64,000 nt of DNA. Origin: Symsagittifera roscoffensis (lineage: Eukaryota; Xenacoelomorpha; Acoela; Convolutidae). Each line of letters starts with the position of its first letter. Within the stretch, counting starts at the first letter, position 1. Shown piece by piece: positions 10,593-22,140 of the stretch. Position numbers and translations under genes: made by a program. The notes under the pieces are model-generated. The model saw only the letters and a list, made by a program, of their open reading frames with translations, made no database searches and was not told where the DNA came from. The stretch spans positions 48,130,276 through 48,194,275 of the forward strand of contig NC_087069.1 in the NCBI RefSeq assembly GCF_963678635.1. The letters are read 5' to 3'.

Positions 10593-11024
10593 GGCTCTTT
10601 TCCACTTCACCCTCACCCACATTTCAAAAGTTTGGCTCTTTTCCAGTCCCCCCTTTCAAATTCAATTTTGAAAATTCTGTTTAACATTATCATAATGCAA
10701 TGAAATTTGGCGTGGTGCACAAATCGGCAACTCTGAACAGATTTGTTCTTCAAACTTTACAGCGTAACAGCAGGCATTTAGACGTGATAACACGTAAAAC
10801 TCGGTATTTTGAAAGGGGGAACTGGAAAAGAGCCAAAATTTTCAATTTTTCAACTGTCTCATGTGTTATTATGGCTGAATGTGTGATGTTACGAAGTAAG
10901 GTATGACAAGCAATTGTGTTCACAATAGCTAGTTTGTTCGCCATGCAGAAATCCATAACATTTTAACACGTAAAATTAGTTTTTTGAAGTTGAATATCAA
11001 ATGTAGGGAAAACAGAAAAGAGCC
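10593..11024. mobile_element. MITE, GGCTCTTTT family, split by a nested sibling
   Basis: The left end GGCTCTTTTCCACTTCACCC and right end GAAAACAGAAAAGAGCC are inverted repeats. Flanks CAATCGGG (10585-10592) and TAATTGGG (11025-11032) fit an 8-bp target duplication with two transitions. A complete related element occupies 10634-10834. Without it the host copy is about 230 bp. Confidence 0.6.
10634..10834. mobile_element. MITE, GGCTCTTTT family, nested, 8-bp TSD
   Basis: A 201-bp element beginning GGCTCTTTTCCAGTCCCCCC and ending GGGGGAACTGGAAAAGAGCC. Flanks AAAAGTTT (10626-10633) and AAAATTTT (10835-10842) form an 8-bp target duplication with one change. The short frames inside it on both strands are not genes. 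Confidence 0.75.
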
Positions 11025-11048
11025 TAATTGGGCAACATAAACAATTAC

Positions 11049-11247
11049 GCCGTTTTTCTACCCCCACCTCACACGAGCTTCAAACTTTCAGTATAACGAG
11101 TGGTTTTAACGAGACGTTGACTATGAAGACTAAATATGTTTGTAGTTGCCTGATTTGTCTTTATGTCAATTTTTATAACAATCGGTCAACGTGGTCAACA
11201 AATTTTCTTGTGAAAATTTGCAGGTGGCGGGAAAAAGGAAAAGAGCC
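11049..11247. mobile_element. MITE, GGCTCTTTT family, complete
   Basis: A 199-bp element with a worn left end (GCCGTTTTTCTACCCCCACC) and an intact right end (GGAAAAGAGCC). Flanks ACAATTAC (11041-11048) and ACAAACAC (11248-11255) agree at six of eight positions. Its interior is close to the nested element at 8599-8800. It begins 24 bp after the preceding element. Confidence 0.6.
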
Positions 11248-12670
11248 ACAAACACTGCCGGGGAAGGGTAAATACTAAAAATTCGCTTTTGGGGAAAAAA
11301 GTAGACAGACTTTTTTCGGTATAATGAATGTTTTTATATTGTGAGTTTCTGAGGTACGGTGTAAAAAAACGCTAGTAATTTGAATGTAATATGAACTTTT
11401 TACGATTCTCCCCACCAGAAATATATTTTTTCTAAACGTACTTCTTTTGATTTCGAGAGGTAATTTGTAACAAGACCAAATGTGTTTTCGTCTTTGTGTT
11501 TGTGTAATTAGTTCTCATATCAATATTTCGCGAGTATATTTCGAGTTGCCTTTTTTGCAAATGCCTCTTTTAGCGAGTTGTCTTTTATTGCGAGTTTTTG
11601 CATTACGAAACTTAAAAGGCCGCTCAATTCAGAGAGAAGATCGAAAAGTTCGACAGATCTCTAGGGTTTAGAAGTTTGCAAATTTGAAACAATTTAACAC
11701 ATTTGATAATTTGCCCTTTAACAAGTTTCAAAACCTCCAAATTCTAAGAAAAAGAATCACAGCGAAAATATCTTTTCAAAACAGGGCACAGGTTTTCAAT
11801 ACCTTCAGATGGAGGTTGAAGCTATCAGTGAAAATTGTTGCTCTGCAAATCAACGCTTTTTTCAGGTAGTTAATTTTGACCTCGTGCCAAAGAAAAAACT
11901 TTATATGACTTCATTTTTGAATGACCGACACAGGCAAAATTTTGCTCACAATTTTTGCTCAGGAAAAGAAACAATTATGTACCAAATTAATCAAGAGTTT
12001 TTTGTTAACTAATTTCTTGGAATAAAAGCGCATGAAAAGTTTACATCTAAAAACATCACAAATCTTTTAAATTCATGCTTTTGTTTTGGTCAAGTTTTTG
12101 TGAAATTGGAATTTATTTTGTTTTGGCCGGTCAAAAAGTTTAGTCGCGCGAAAACCCAATTTATATTTATTGAGCTAAATCGCAACATATCTGTTTTGTG
12201 TAAAGACGCCGAAAACACTTTGTAAAGCCGCAACGATCACACATCCAAAAAAAGAAATTGTCTCTTATAATGGTTTTTTGTGCTTTAAAATGCTGTCGTC
12301 ATAATCGTTTCTTACGTCGCCCTCCGACAATAAAATGGAACAAAAATCTAAAAAGTATACAAAACTTCATTAAAGTTAAAGTTAAAAACAACCAATTCAC
12401 TTTTTTCGGCGTCGTGGAAACTGCTAGTTGCCAATTTAAAACATATAAAGATATACGAAATTATTAAAAACAGATATAAATTTCAGTTGATTTCAGCTTC
12501 CTAGTTGATGATTACGATTTACATGATCCTCGTGTTTTTTGGTTTTCCAGGTCCCGTGCTCAATCTTTGTCAGTTAAATTCGTTCTGATTTAACCGTTGC
12601 ATCGATTTATGCAGTCGTCAGGTTTAGAGATTTTTTTGAATTTTTTATTTCCCATATTTGTTAGGTATTC
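11248..12670. other. AT-rich stretch without a supported gene
   Basis: Several short frames exist (for example 11684-12012), but none has matching splice sites, codon character or a recognisable domain. No repeat structure is obvious. Confidence 0.4.
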
Positions 12671-12900
12671 TGCGTCACAGAAAGCACGGAATGTTTGCGC
12701 GTGTGGGCTTTCTCGGAGTTATTTATACAATCTAAAACTTATTGTTGCCCTGAGCTCGAATTGAAAAAAAAATCTTTGCAGAGATCAATCTTCAAAACGT
12801 TATGTGGAATAAAAAATTGAAAGGTTAGCTATTTTTGGACTGCTAACACAGGCAGTAATTCATCGAATTGATTTGGTCTTACTAATTCGGAATTAGATGC
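12671..12900 (+). mobile_element. Strongly diverged Helentron/HINE-like fragment
   Basis: GAAAGCACGGAATGTTTGCG and, further on, TTATTGTTGCCCTGAGCTCG follow the order and spacing of the element body (GAAAGTAACGGAATATTTGTG then TATTGTTGTCCTGAGCTC). It lacks recognisable ends and stands just before the complete copy D, so it is probably an older member or a distinct subfamily. Confidence 0.4.
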
Positions 12901-12972
12901 GGAATTGTCGCCCTTTCTATAAAAACAACTTTAGCTTTTCTTCGTAGACTTCAATCCTGATCCTACCTTATT

Positions 12973-13510
12973 GTTCGGACTTTCGATAGGAAAGTAACGG
13001 AATATTTGTGCTCGGGGTGGGTTCTTTTCTTCAGACAAATTTCGACTTTTTAACTAGCCATTTTTGCCGGAATCTTTTTATATCATTCGAAAGGTATTGT
13101 TGTCCTGAGCTCAAATTTTAAAAGATATTTCACCTGTGATCATTTTTTGTAAAGTTATGAGGGTTTAAAGGTTGCCATTTTAGCCATTTTAACCAATTTC
13201 GGACAATTAACGCGCGATATAATTCGAGCTATTAACGCGTAAGCGGAGATTTAATCCGTCTCAGAAATCGTTTCAAATTGGTTGAAAGAAGCTTATTTGC
13301 CATAATTGGTTTGTTGCAAGAAACGAAATCTATCCTTTTGTGCTTTAAATGGCGTGTGGAGGGATGATTTTCATAAAAAAATTTCAAAATTTAAGAAAAA
13401 ACAATTTCATTTTATTTTATTTGATTTATTTTTTCAATGTTATTACTGCTCCATAAACCTTAAAAGGCAGTCGGAACATTCAGGGCTTCGCCCTGATACG
13501 AGCAGTCTTG
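12973..13510 (+). mobile_element. Helentron/HINE-like element, copy D
   Basis: Begins GTTCGGACTTTCGATAGGAA, so one base of the 5' hairpin stem is changed. The 3' part is intact: AGTCGGAAC, the hairpin CAGGGCTTCGCCCTG and the tail ATACGAGCAGTCTTG. The internal hairpin region is present with one change (AATTCGAGCTATTAACGCG). There is no coding capacity. Confidence 0.6.
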
Positions 13511-13879
13511 TTTGATTTGAAACAGTTGTCATCGCAATGTACTCGTCAATAGCTCTTAGTCAATATATTTTTAAAATGTAATGGCGTTAACTTGAATTAT
13601 CTGAAAATGTAAATCTCGGAAAAAGAATTTTTAGGTACATACATTCAACCAGCTCAGTTACCCTGTGTTATAAATCTAACTAAAAATCTAACTAAGGTAT
13701 CCTGGTAGGACAAAAGTGCTAGACAATCACTTTCACACTTGTGAAGCAGGTAATTCACAGTCTGTTAATTTATCTGATAACTCTTTGGCTCCCAGACTTT
13801 CCGTAATCGAAGTGAGCGACTAAATTTTTCTCTCCATTGAGTTTGGCTCTAATTTTAAACATTTTTTTTTAAAACACAA
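13511..13879. other. Unannotated stretch between element copies
   Basis: No gene or repeat is seen here. Confidence 0.4.
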
Positions 13880-14417
13880 CAAGACTGCTCGTGTCAGGGC
13901 GAGGCGTTGAATGTTCCGACTGCCTGTTAAAGTCTATGGAGCAGTAATAACATGTAAAAATTAAATGAATTAAAACAAAATGAAAAAAAAGACGAATTCC
14001 TAAAATTTGAAATTTTTAAATGAAAATCGTCCCCCCACACGCCATATAAAGTACAGAATGATAGATCTCGCTCCTAGTTACAAATCAATTATGGCAAATA
14101 AGATTTTTAAACCAATTTGGAACAATTTCTAAGACGGATTAAATCTCCGCTTACACATTAATACCGCGAAGTATATCGCGCATTAATTGTCCCAAATTGG
14201 CCGAAACGACAATCTTTAAACCCCCACAACTTTACGAAAAATGATCACAGGTGAAATATTTTTTCAAATTTAAGCTCAGGGCAACAATAATTCTCGAATG
14301 ATTTAAAAAAAAAATTCCGTCAAAAATGGCTAGTTAAAAAGCCGAAATTTGTCTGAAGAAAAAAAACCCACCCCGAGCCCAAATATTCCGTTTTTTTTTC
14401 GTATGGAATGTCGGAAC
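13880..14417 (-). mobile_element. Helentron/HINE-like element, copy E
   Basis: On the minus strand it runs from GTTCCGACATTCC (14417) to the tail GAGCAGTCTTG (13880). The 5' hairpin is disrupted by a T/A-rich expansion, and the 3' hairpin is worn (GCCTCGCCCTGA). It lies directly downstream, on the minus strand, of copy F with only two bases between them. Confidence 0.6.
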
Positions 14418-14419
14418 AA

Positions 14420-14949
14420 CAACACTGCTCGTATCAGGGCGAAGCCCTGAATGTTGCGACTGCCTTTTAAGGTTTATGCAGCAGTAATAACATAAAATAT
14501 AATTAAATGAAATAAAATAAAATTAAAACTTATGTTTCTAAAATTTGAATTTTTTTAATGAAAATCCTCCCCCCACACGCCATATAATGTACAAAAAGAT
14601 AGATTTCGTTCCTTGTAACAAATCAATTATGGCAAATAAGCTTCGTTCAACCAACTTGGAACGATTTCTAAGACTGATTAAATCTCCGCTTACGCGTTAA
14701 GAGCGCGAAGTATATCGCGCGATAGTTGTGCCAAATTCGTCAAAATGGCAATGTTTAAACCCCCATAACTTTACGAAAAATGATCACAGGTGAAATATTT
14801 TTTCAAAACTAAGCTCAGAACAACAATAGCTTTTGAATGATATGAAAAATTCGGTCAAAAATGGCTAGTTAAAAAGTCGAAATTTGTCTGAAGAAAAAAA
14901 CCCACCCCGAGCACAAATATTCCGTTACTTTCGTACCAAAAGTCGGAAC
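14420..14949 (-). mobile_element. Helentron/HINE-like element, copy F
   Basis: On the minus strand it begins GTTCCGACTTTTGGTACGAA (14949) and ends with the intact hairpin CAGGGCTTCGCCCTG and the tail GAGCAGTGTTG (14420). The 3' subTIR is AGTCGCAAC, one mismatch. Copies F and E form an uninterrupted head-to-tail tandem. Confidence 0.6.
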
Positions 14950-14957
14950 AAAATTTA

Positions 14958-15712
14958 TCTCAAAAAACAGAAAACATTCAACCGCAAAGCCAACCCGGGA
15001 TGGTTAGTCGGGGATGGTCTGTATGTCAATTCCAGAGGCAAGTCGTTGTTTGAGAGAAAAATATAATTTCTTTTCAGCAAATAATTGCAGCTGTGTTTAT
15101 CACAGGTTGCAGTATGGCTCTTTTTCATCCAGTAATTGATATAAAAAGTTTATATCTTCTTCGTCGCCCAGATTTGATAAGAAAAAACTAGATTGGTGTT
15201 CTTTGTTTAAAAAGTGATCAAAGGGAGGGCATTGATAAGTTCATTGCAATTAATTTATGAGCCAGCTAGTGCTTAACAAAAGCTTTAAGAGTTGAATATT
15301 AAGCTGAGAGTAAAAAGGATTATGGTGAGGTGAGTCATAAACCGTCAACCTACCCGCACCGAAATTTCTCCATTTTTTATCTATTATCAGGCAATTTTGC
15401 GGTCGAATAAAAAATTATTCTTTTAATAATCAATTATATGGAGAAAAAAATCCATGAAAAAACTTTGTTTTTATGTCGATTATATTGGAATTATAAAGAC
15501 TGTAATAGATTGCCGCACCGATCGCCCATAGATCATGATCGATTATATTGTCATAATATGTTCAGTATCTATAAAATGACAAAATAATCGATAATAAGCC
15601 ATTAAATATGGATGATAATTCTAATATTTTGTTTGTCAAAATAATCCATTATAATCGATAATAATCAATTATATTGTATTTTTTTGAGGGGTTATTCATG
15701 AAATTTACAATT
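14958..15712 (+). repeat. Segmental direct duplication, copy 1
   Basis: This 755-bp segment recurs at 16014-16766 at an offset of about 1056 bp with few differences, starting TCTCAAAAAACAGAAAACAT and ending GGGGTTATTCATGAAATTTA. It includes a GTGCTTAACAAAAGCTTTAA block shared with the large palindrome at 50.5 and 56.1 kb, and a 3' part dense in ATAATCGATTATAAT-type palindromes. Copy F of the Helentron-like element abuts its start, so the ancestral left border may be lost. Confidence 0.8.
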
Positions 15713-16013
15713 GCGTAACGTGTCTTAATTATAATTTTCCTATCGCTTCCTATTATACAAAACTAGACTGACAAAATGCATTGATTTAATGATATGTGTA
15801 TTACCTACACTCGCTATATCTAAAATTTAAAAATGAATCACTAATGTTTATATCAGGGCAAGCACAATTTTCCCGTTGGTCAAAAATTTCTAAAAAATGC
15901 CAAAAAACGCCTTTTAGATGAAATAGACCAAACATGAAATAGACCAAACAGCATGCATGCCTCATTTAGTTTTGGTTTTCTAAGACGGATTTAGTCACAA
16001 AGCTCAAAAGCTT
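15713..16013. other. Spacer between duplicated segments
   Basis: About 300 bp unlike either duplicate. No gene is seen. A direct repeat GAAATAGACCAAACA at about 15918-15949 is the only structure noticed. Confidence 0.4.
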
Positions 16014-16766
16014 TCTCAAAAAACAGAAAACATTCAACCGCAAAGCCAACCTGGGATGGTCAGCCGGGGATGGTCTGTTTGTAATTCCAGAGGCAAATCG
16101 TTGTTTGAGAGAAAAATATGTTTTGTTTTCGGAAATAATTGCAGCTGTGTTTATCACAGGATGCAGTATGGCTCTTTTTATCCATTAGTTGATATAAAAA
16201 GTTGATATCTTCTTCGTCGCCCAGATTTGATAAGAAAAAGCTAGATTGATGTTCTCAATTTAGAAGTGATCAAAGGAAGGGCATTGATCAGTTCATTGCA
16301 ATTAATTTATGAGTCAACTAGTGTTTAACAAAAGCTTTAAGAGTTGAATATTTAGCTGAGAGTAAAAAGGATTATGGTGAGGTGAGTCATAAACCGTCAA
16401 CCTACCCGCACCGAAATTTCTCCATTTTTTATCTATTATCAGGCAATTTTGCGGTCGAATAAAAAATTATTCTTTTAATAATCAATTATATGGAGAAAAA
16501 AATCCATGAAAAAACTTTGATTTTTATGTCGATTATATTGGAATTATAATAGACTGTAATAGATTCCCGCACCGATTGTTTATGGATAATGATCGATTAT
16601 ATTGTCATAATATGCTCAGTATCTATAAAATGACAAAATAATCGATTATAAGCCATTAAAAATGGATGATAATCCTAAGATTTTGTTTGTCAATATAATC
16701 CATTATAATCGATAATAATCAATTATAATGCATTTTTTCGAGGGGTTATTCATGAAATTTACAATT
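16014..16766 (+). repeat. Segmental direct duplication, copy 2
   Basis: Second copy of the segment at 14958-15712, with mostly single-base differences and short indels. Its 3' part again holds a run of ATAATCGATTATA-like palindromes. Short frames in it are broken or differ between copies, so it is treated as non-coding. Confidence 0.8.
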
Positions 16767-16857
16767 TATTCGAAATTATCTTATTTCATGTTTAGTGCAG
16801 TTGGTACGTATTATGTTTCATAAAATGCATTCATAAAATGCCCTTCCCACTATTTAC

Positions 16858-17010
16858 CTTCCCCCCAGTTTACAAATTGAACACCCGCGTTTATTTACCC
16901 ATCCCCCCGTTTATGCCCCCCAGTTTACACCACCCCAGCTTACACCCCCAGTTTACACCCCCAGTTTACACCCCTCCCCAGCTCAGCCCCCCAATTTACC
17001 CTACCCCTTT
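16858..17010. repeat. Pyrimidine-rich minisatellite, CCCCCAGTTTACA unit
   Basis: About ten imperfect repeats of a 13-16-base unit CCCCCAGTTTACAC, strongly C-rich on the plus strand, ending in a G-rich patch near 17015. A Pro-rich open frame here is a by-product of the repeat. Confidence 0.75.
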
Positions 17011-17239
17011 AGTTGGGGCGGGGGGGTTTGGTAAAAGCTTGAGGGGTCGAAGGGATAATGTTGAGGCATTCCCGCAAAACTCTCAATATTTTGCAAAAAT
17101 AACCGAATTTAGTTCTAAAAATGAAAAAATATATAATCAATTATAATGGATTATAATGAATTTTATTTTATATGCTTTTAGCGTATGCTTTTAAGAAGAG
17201 AAAAATCAATTTTTCAGACAATGAAGTCCGTTTTTTTGA

Positions 17240-17470
17240 CAACATAATCGATGTTTTGGGCCTTAGATTTTATCGCAATTTTATGACGATAGCAATAGTT
17301 TTTGTTGCGATTTTATGGCAGTTTTGTGGCAAAAACAATAGATTTTATTGCGAATTTATGGCAAAAACAATAGATTCCATTGCAATTTTATGGCGAATGC
17401 AACCGATTTTATTGCCATTTCATGGCGATTTCAGGGCAAAAAAAATATATTTTGTTGAGATTATATGGAG
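17240..17470. repeat. Degenerate minisatellite, ATTTTATGGC unit
   Basis: Repeated blocks of GATTTTATTGCGATTTTATG and GCAAAAACAATA alternate through this interval with a spacing of about 30-36 bases. The open frame spanning it is explained by the repeat. Confidence 0.6.
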
Positions 17471-17740
17471 ATAAGAAAAAATTTTAGTGGAAGAATTATA
17501 GGGCAGTATAATCTTCATGAAACTAATCTTTTTCTTTCTATTGTAAAAGAAAGTGTTGCTTAAGTTGGTTATACATAATCAATTATAATGGCAACATTTT
17601 CGGCAACATTTTCTCAATATAATCAATTATTATCCGAGAAACATCAGTGCGGGTGTTTTCTCTTAGAAAAAAAGATCCTCCGTCAATATATCGATCTCAT
17701 TGATAATTTTCTGCAAAATTCAGCAAATTTATTTGTTATT

Positions 17741-18265
17741 GTTCGGACTTTTGATACGAAAGTAACGGAATATTTGTGCTCGCGTGGGTTTTTTTTCTTC
17801 AGACAAACTTCGACTTTTTAACTAGCCATTTTTGACGGATTTTTTAAATTATCATTCAAAAAGTATTGTTGCCCTGAGCTTAAATTTGAAACGATATTTC
17901 ACCTGTGATCATTTTTCGTAAAGTTGTGGGGGTTTAAACATTGTCGTTTCGGCCAATTTGGGACAATTATTGCGCGATATACTTCGCGGTATTAATGCGT
18001 AAGCAGAGATTTAACCCGTGTTAAAAATCGTTCCAAGTTGGTTGAAAGACGCTTATTTGCCATAATTTATTTGTTACAAGAAAGCAAAATCTGTCCTTTT
18101 GTACTTAATTTGGCGTGTGGGGGATGATTTTCCTTTAAAAAAATTCATTTTTAAGAAAAATTTCATTTTGTTTTATTTCCTTTAGTTTTTTAATGTTATT
18201 TCTGCTCCATAAACATTAAAGGCAGTCAGAACATTCAGGGTTTTGCCCTGATACGAGCAGTCTTG
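17741..18265 (+). mobile_element. Helentron/HINE-like element, copy G
   Basis: Begins GTTCGGACTTTTGATACGAA and ends CAGGGTTTTGCCCTGATACG plus AGCAGTCTTG. The 3' subTIR reads AGTCAGAAC. The internal hairpin block is mutated (TTATTGCGCGATATACTTCG). It is inserted next to an ATAATCAATTATAAT-rich tract. Confidence 0.6.
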
Positions 18266-19091
18266 TATTCATTAGTAACTAGAATTTAATAAAAAGCGCG
18301 GCATGTTTCGACTTCTGAAAGTTAAGATGTTTGGCAAGAAGTAATATAACTCGTGAGTCTCATCTGATTTGATCTGCAATTTTATATGCTACCATTTATC
18401 TTCTCTGAAGGGCATTTCGTCTCGTAAAATATACTGCATTGGTGTCAAGAATTTTTTGGTGTTAAGGTGAAATTATAGGGTAGGGTCTGTTTTTTTCACA
18501 AAAAAATCTCAGAAAGCAGTTGGCAGAAAAAGATATCTTTAACTATTTCCCCCCTACGGTACATAGTAACGGAACTCCTTGCTTTTGCACAGGGCGGGAT
18601 AGATCCGCAAAAAAATCGTTTCACAAAAACAATTTTAAATGAGCAGACCTACACATGATCGTGACCAAAAAATGAACCGACTACAATAGACAACCCATAT
18701 TAGGTCCAGTTTCATTGTCAAAAAGATGTAACAATTTTTTGAGTTCTCCAAAAATTTTTTGAGCTCTTGGACTGGAAAAGAAATCGCCAGGTTTTTACAA
18801 GTTTTAATTCACAATTGGTGATTTAGAAGAGAAGTATGATAATATTTCCAGAAGAAAAACGTTTCATTTCTTGTTCTTTGGAGCAAGTTTTTTTTTTAAA
18901 TCCTGTCATGTACATAATTACAGTTCATAGTTGCGCTGTCAAAATAAAATTGCTCTATTTTTTCGATTATTGTGTGCAAATATAAAACAAATTTAGTTGC
19001 TTAAATTTTGTTCCTTGAATATCAGCGTCATTATAGATTTTGTCTAAATAGCAGAACTTTTTAAATTCATCGCTCAGAATGAAAGTCTAAA
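18266..19091. other. Non-coding stretch downstream of protease 1
   Basis: No gene is seen. It contains the 3' flank of the minus-strand serine protease. Confidence 0.4.
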
Positions 19092-20460
19092 CTAATAACG
19101 CCATCCATCGGAATTTTCAGTCCCGTTCATACTTTTGTTGATCCAATCAATGTATGCCGAGACACGTGTATACACCGAAGCTCCACTGCAGCCGTCTCTT
19201 CCATACGACGCAATTCCATAGACACAGACGGCCTCGCCACTTGCTGTTTGGGGGAAAAGAGGACCACCGCTGTCACCTATACATGGAGCAGATTGACCTT
19301 TGTCTGGATTCCAAGCCAGACAAACTTGCTTGGTTTGATCTACTTCCGGGAAAGGGCACTGTTTCCCAATCTCAAACATAGTTGCTTCCTGTAGAACGTC
19401 TGGGTATTTCTTAGGACTGAATTGAGTTCTGCCCATTCCACAGATTGTTAAAGGATATCTTTTATACGACCTTTGACATAGTGGGATTGTCAATGAGGGA
19501 CTGACTTTTTCGTCCAGTTTTATCAAACCAATGTCATTCGTGGCGAGGTTATATCCGAAACTGAAATCAACTAACTTCTATCTCTAATCAGTTATCCTTG
19601 CAAAACCTTTCGTTCCATAGCAGTTAAATGATATTAAATCTTATACTTTTTTATGTTGATTTTCTTCTGACTTTTTATGTTAATTCCTTCTGTCCTCTAC
19701 ACTAGAACTAAATAGTTTTCCTGTTTTTGCTGATAACAGCCGAATTAAAAAAAACGGGCTTTGAAAAAGTGCAATAATATTTTTTCAACGTCATGTTTTA
19801 GTCAGTTTCAGCTATTGAAGATTTGAAAATACAGTTTTTAAAAAAAGAAACAAAATGTCATAAACGTAGAGATTTAGACAAACCTGGCGTGAAATAAGGC
19901 GCTTCCTCTAATTTTGCTAGCCTTTGATTGCCAATTAGGTTGGGTAGAGTCTCCAACTAGCACGTAGAATGGCCCTGAAACATGTAAATAATTTTAATTC
20001 AAAATTTCGCCTTCTGATTTCAAAATTACTTTTGTTAATTTACACCAGAAGACCGGAAAAATTAGGGTTTGCACGGCCTGTGAACTTGACCAAAATTACC
20101 AAAAAAGATAGCTTGTGCATGTTGAATATGTTCGAATATCTGAAACTAAGACAAAATAAAGCGCGTTTCAACGATAAACCGCTTTTGCCCTGAGCTCGAT
20201 TAGTTTCATGCAAAAAGAAATGATACCGGGATACAATCTTAAATTTTTGATTAACCTTTTTGTTCATAAACACAATGCGCGGCTATCAATATGAAACTTT
20301 CTTCAATGATCGTGCCGCCACATTCAGCGACGTCGTTGGGTAAGTCGAGTTGTACGTAGAACTTTCGATATTGCGAGTCGTAGCCGTTTATTATGACGTT
20401 TCTCTCTTCTTGTTCGGCAAGGCTTGAAACCAAAAAAGACAAAGCCAATATGAGAATCAT
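19092..20460 (-). CDS. Secreted S1A serine protease 1
   Basis: Exons on the minus strand: 20460-20256, 19974-19884 and 19560-19092; 254 residues. Introns are GT..AG, phases 1 and 2. The start at 20460 gives a clean signal peptide (MILILALSFLVSSLA). An upstream ATG at 20517 would bury it. After a short propeptide the mature end is IINGYDS. The catalytic triad is His62 (IAAHC), Asp108 (TNDIGLI) and Ser196 (GDSGGP). Cysteine pairs of the family (42-58, 136-201, 168-182, 191-220 in chymotrypsin numbering) are present. The residue at chymotrypsin position 189 is Ala and at 226 Ser, so trypsin-like specificity for Lys/Arg is not expected. The residue before IINGY is Val and the nearest Arg is two residues earlier. 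It has a two-residue insertion before the catalytic Asp relative to the paralogues at 48.7 and 58.0 kb. Likely an extracellular or digestive enzyme; the substrate is unknown. Confidence 0.92.
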
Positions 20461-22140
20461 TTTGATTTTCTTAGAAGAAAAAATAGTGCAGACTTTGTCA
20501 AAATAGAAAATTAGCATCGTTTTTTTTTTGGTTTTTCTAACATCTAAATTTTGGAATGAGTTGAAACCATAATCTTCCTTTATTTACATAAAAAATGTGT
20601 GTTAATGGTTTTTCTACAGCTGTCTATGTCTGCATTTATTTATTGCGAAGATAGTTTTTACTTTTTGCCCTCAATTAACAGCAATGTGATTCATGTGCCG
20701 CATAACTTTTTTCACAGAAATTAATTGTCAAAAAAGCACAATCAATGATGACTTTGTAGCTTGTTTCGAACTCGCAGATGAAACAGTTGTTGATAGAAAT
20801 TTTTACTGATTTTATGAATGGAAAATTACGCATTTGAAAACGGATTCAAAGATCCAAAACAATTTTGTAATACGAGTAATTTAAGTCAAATTCAAACACT
20901 ACTCAATTCCAATTAAAATTGAAACCAAGTGATTTAATGTTATGTGTATATTATAGCTGTCCAGTTCTAAAACCAATATCGAATACTGGTAACTTCACAC
21001 TAGCTTCCAAATTATTAAATTATCATTTAACAGAAGTCGATACATTACGGTAACTTGGTACATTTTAACTAGAATTAAAAAAAAATTAAAGAACCAATTC
21101 TTTTACAACGCTGCAATTGAGATAGGATAACAGTTTACTATTTACCTAATGAGTCTAATGATTTTTATCCTAATGAGTTTTTACCTAATGAGTCTTCCAA
21201 AAAATATTTTCTCCGTCAAGAGAATTAGCATACCTTAAAACATAGGATTCTTTACCTTGCATAATAGCATCCTAAGCCTTGCTATATTGCTATATTGGTG
21301 TTTTAAGGCGACTAAAAGTTTATCATATGAAACTTTAAGCCTCAAATCTAGGGGAACCCTATAATTTATTCTAAAAAGTAGTGTTGTATTGTGTCCCGGA
21401 TCATAAGGGTGGGGGGTCCTTCCAAGGGGAGGGGTTTCCTGACGTAGAGCAAAACCCTAGGAAAGGGGTCCTTAATTTTTTGGAAGACCGTCATTCTAGC
21501 ATTTCGTAAAAGAAAGAAAATTTCCACCCAGATAGTAGAAGACCCTCTACTTAGGATTTTGCTAAGCTTAGCTTAACAACAAGGAACACGATACATGATT
21601 CTTTCTACTTTCAAATTTTGCGTTCTCAATTACTGGTCCTGGTTAAGGATATTAATCAGTTTTTGGACAAACTCATGTCTAATCAAAAAGTGGTCAATTT
21701 TTCAAGAAGGAAAAACGAAATCAGAGGAAACTTGGTGTACTGGAGATATTAGGAATTACCTACATACAAACCTACGCACGGTTTTTTTCGGAGTCTAAAT
21801 ACACAGTCCTAATGATCGATTAGCTAGTAAAACTGTTAGTGTTTATAGTAAAAAAAAAGAACATTTAAGCCCTGCAGAACATCTGAAGCCAAAGAACGAA
21901 AGTAAGATAGATTAATTTTAAAAACAGAATTTTGTTTGTAGTTTGTGACATCTCTTTATATAATGCTATGTCTGTTGGCTGTATGTTTAGATGTGAAAAC
22001 TGTTTTTTAATTGAGATCGTTTCTGCTCACTTAAAAAACTTTGACAATTGCATGGCTTTGAGTTTAAGCAATGAAGCAAGCCCACTGCAGCTAAAGCAGC
22101 TCTAGAAAATGGACACTTTTTTATTCCATAGAAAAAAGAC
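20461..22140. other. Protease 1 upstream region and unannotated sequence
   Basis: Positions 20461-20475 hold a pyrimidine tract plus AAG just upstream of the protease ATG on the minus strand. Around 20600-20660 the sequence TTTTTCTACAGCTGTCT with TTATTGCGAAG is shared with the upstream region of protease 3 near 58105-58155, suggesting conserved promoter or 5' flank. Around 21140-21200 there is a short CCTAATGAGTCT-like tandem repeat. At 21400-21480 there is a G-rich patch. No further gene is supported. Confidence 0.45.

Noticed and set aside
10700..10956. Overlapping frames on both strands
   Set aside because: They lie within nested MITEs with defined target duplications; the near-palindromic sequence opens both strands.
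13306..13515. Frame inside Helentron-like copy D (similar ones in copies A, F and G)
   Set aside because: The frame is not kept across copies; the elements appear to be non-coding.
16838..17146. Pro-rich 102-codon frame
   Set aside because: It is explained by the CCCCCAGTTTACAC minisatellite.
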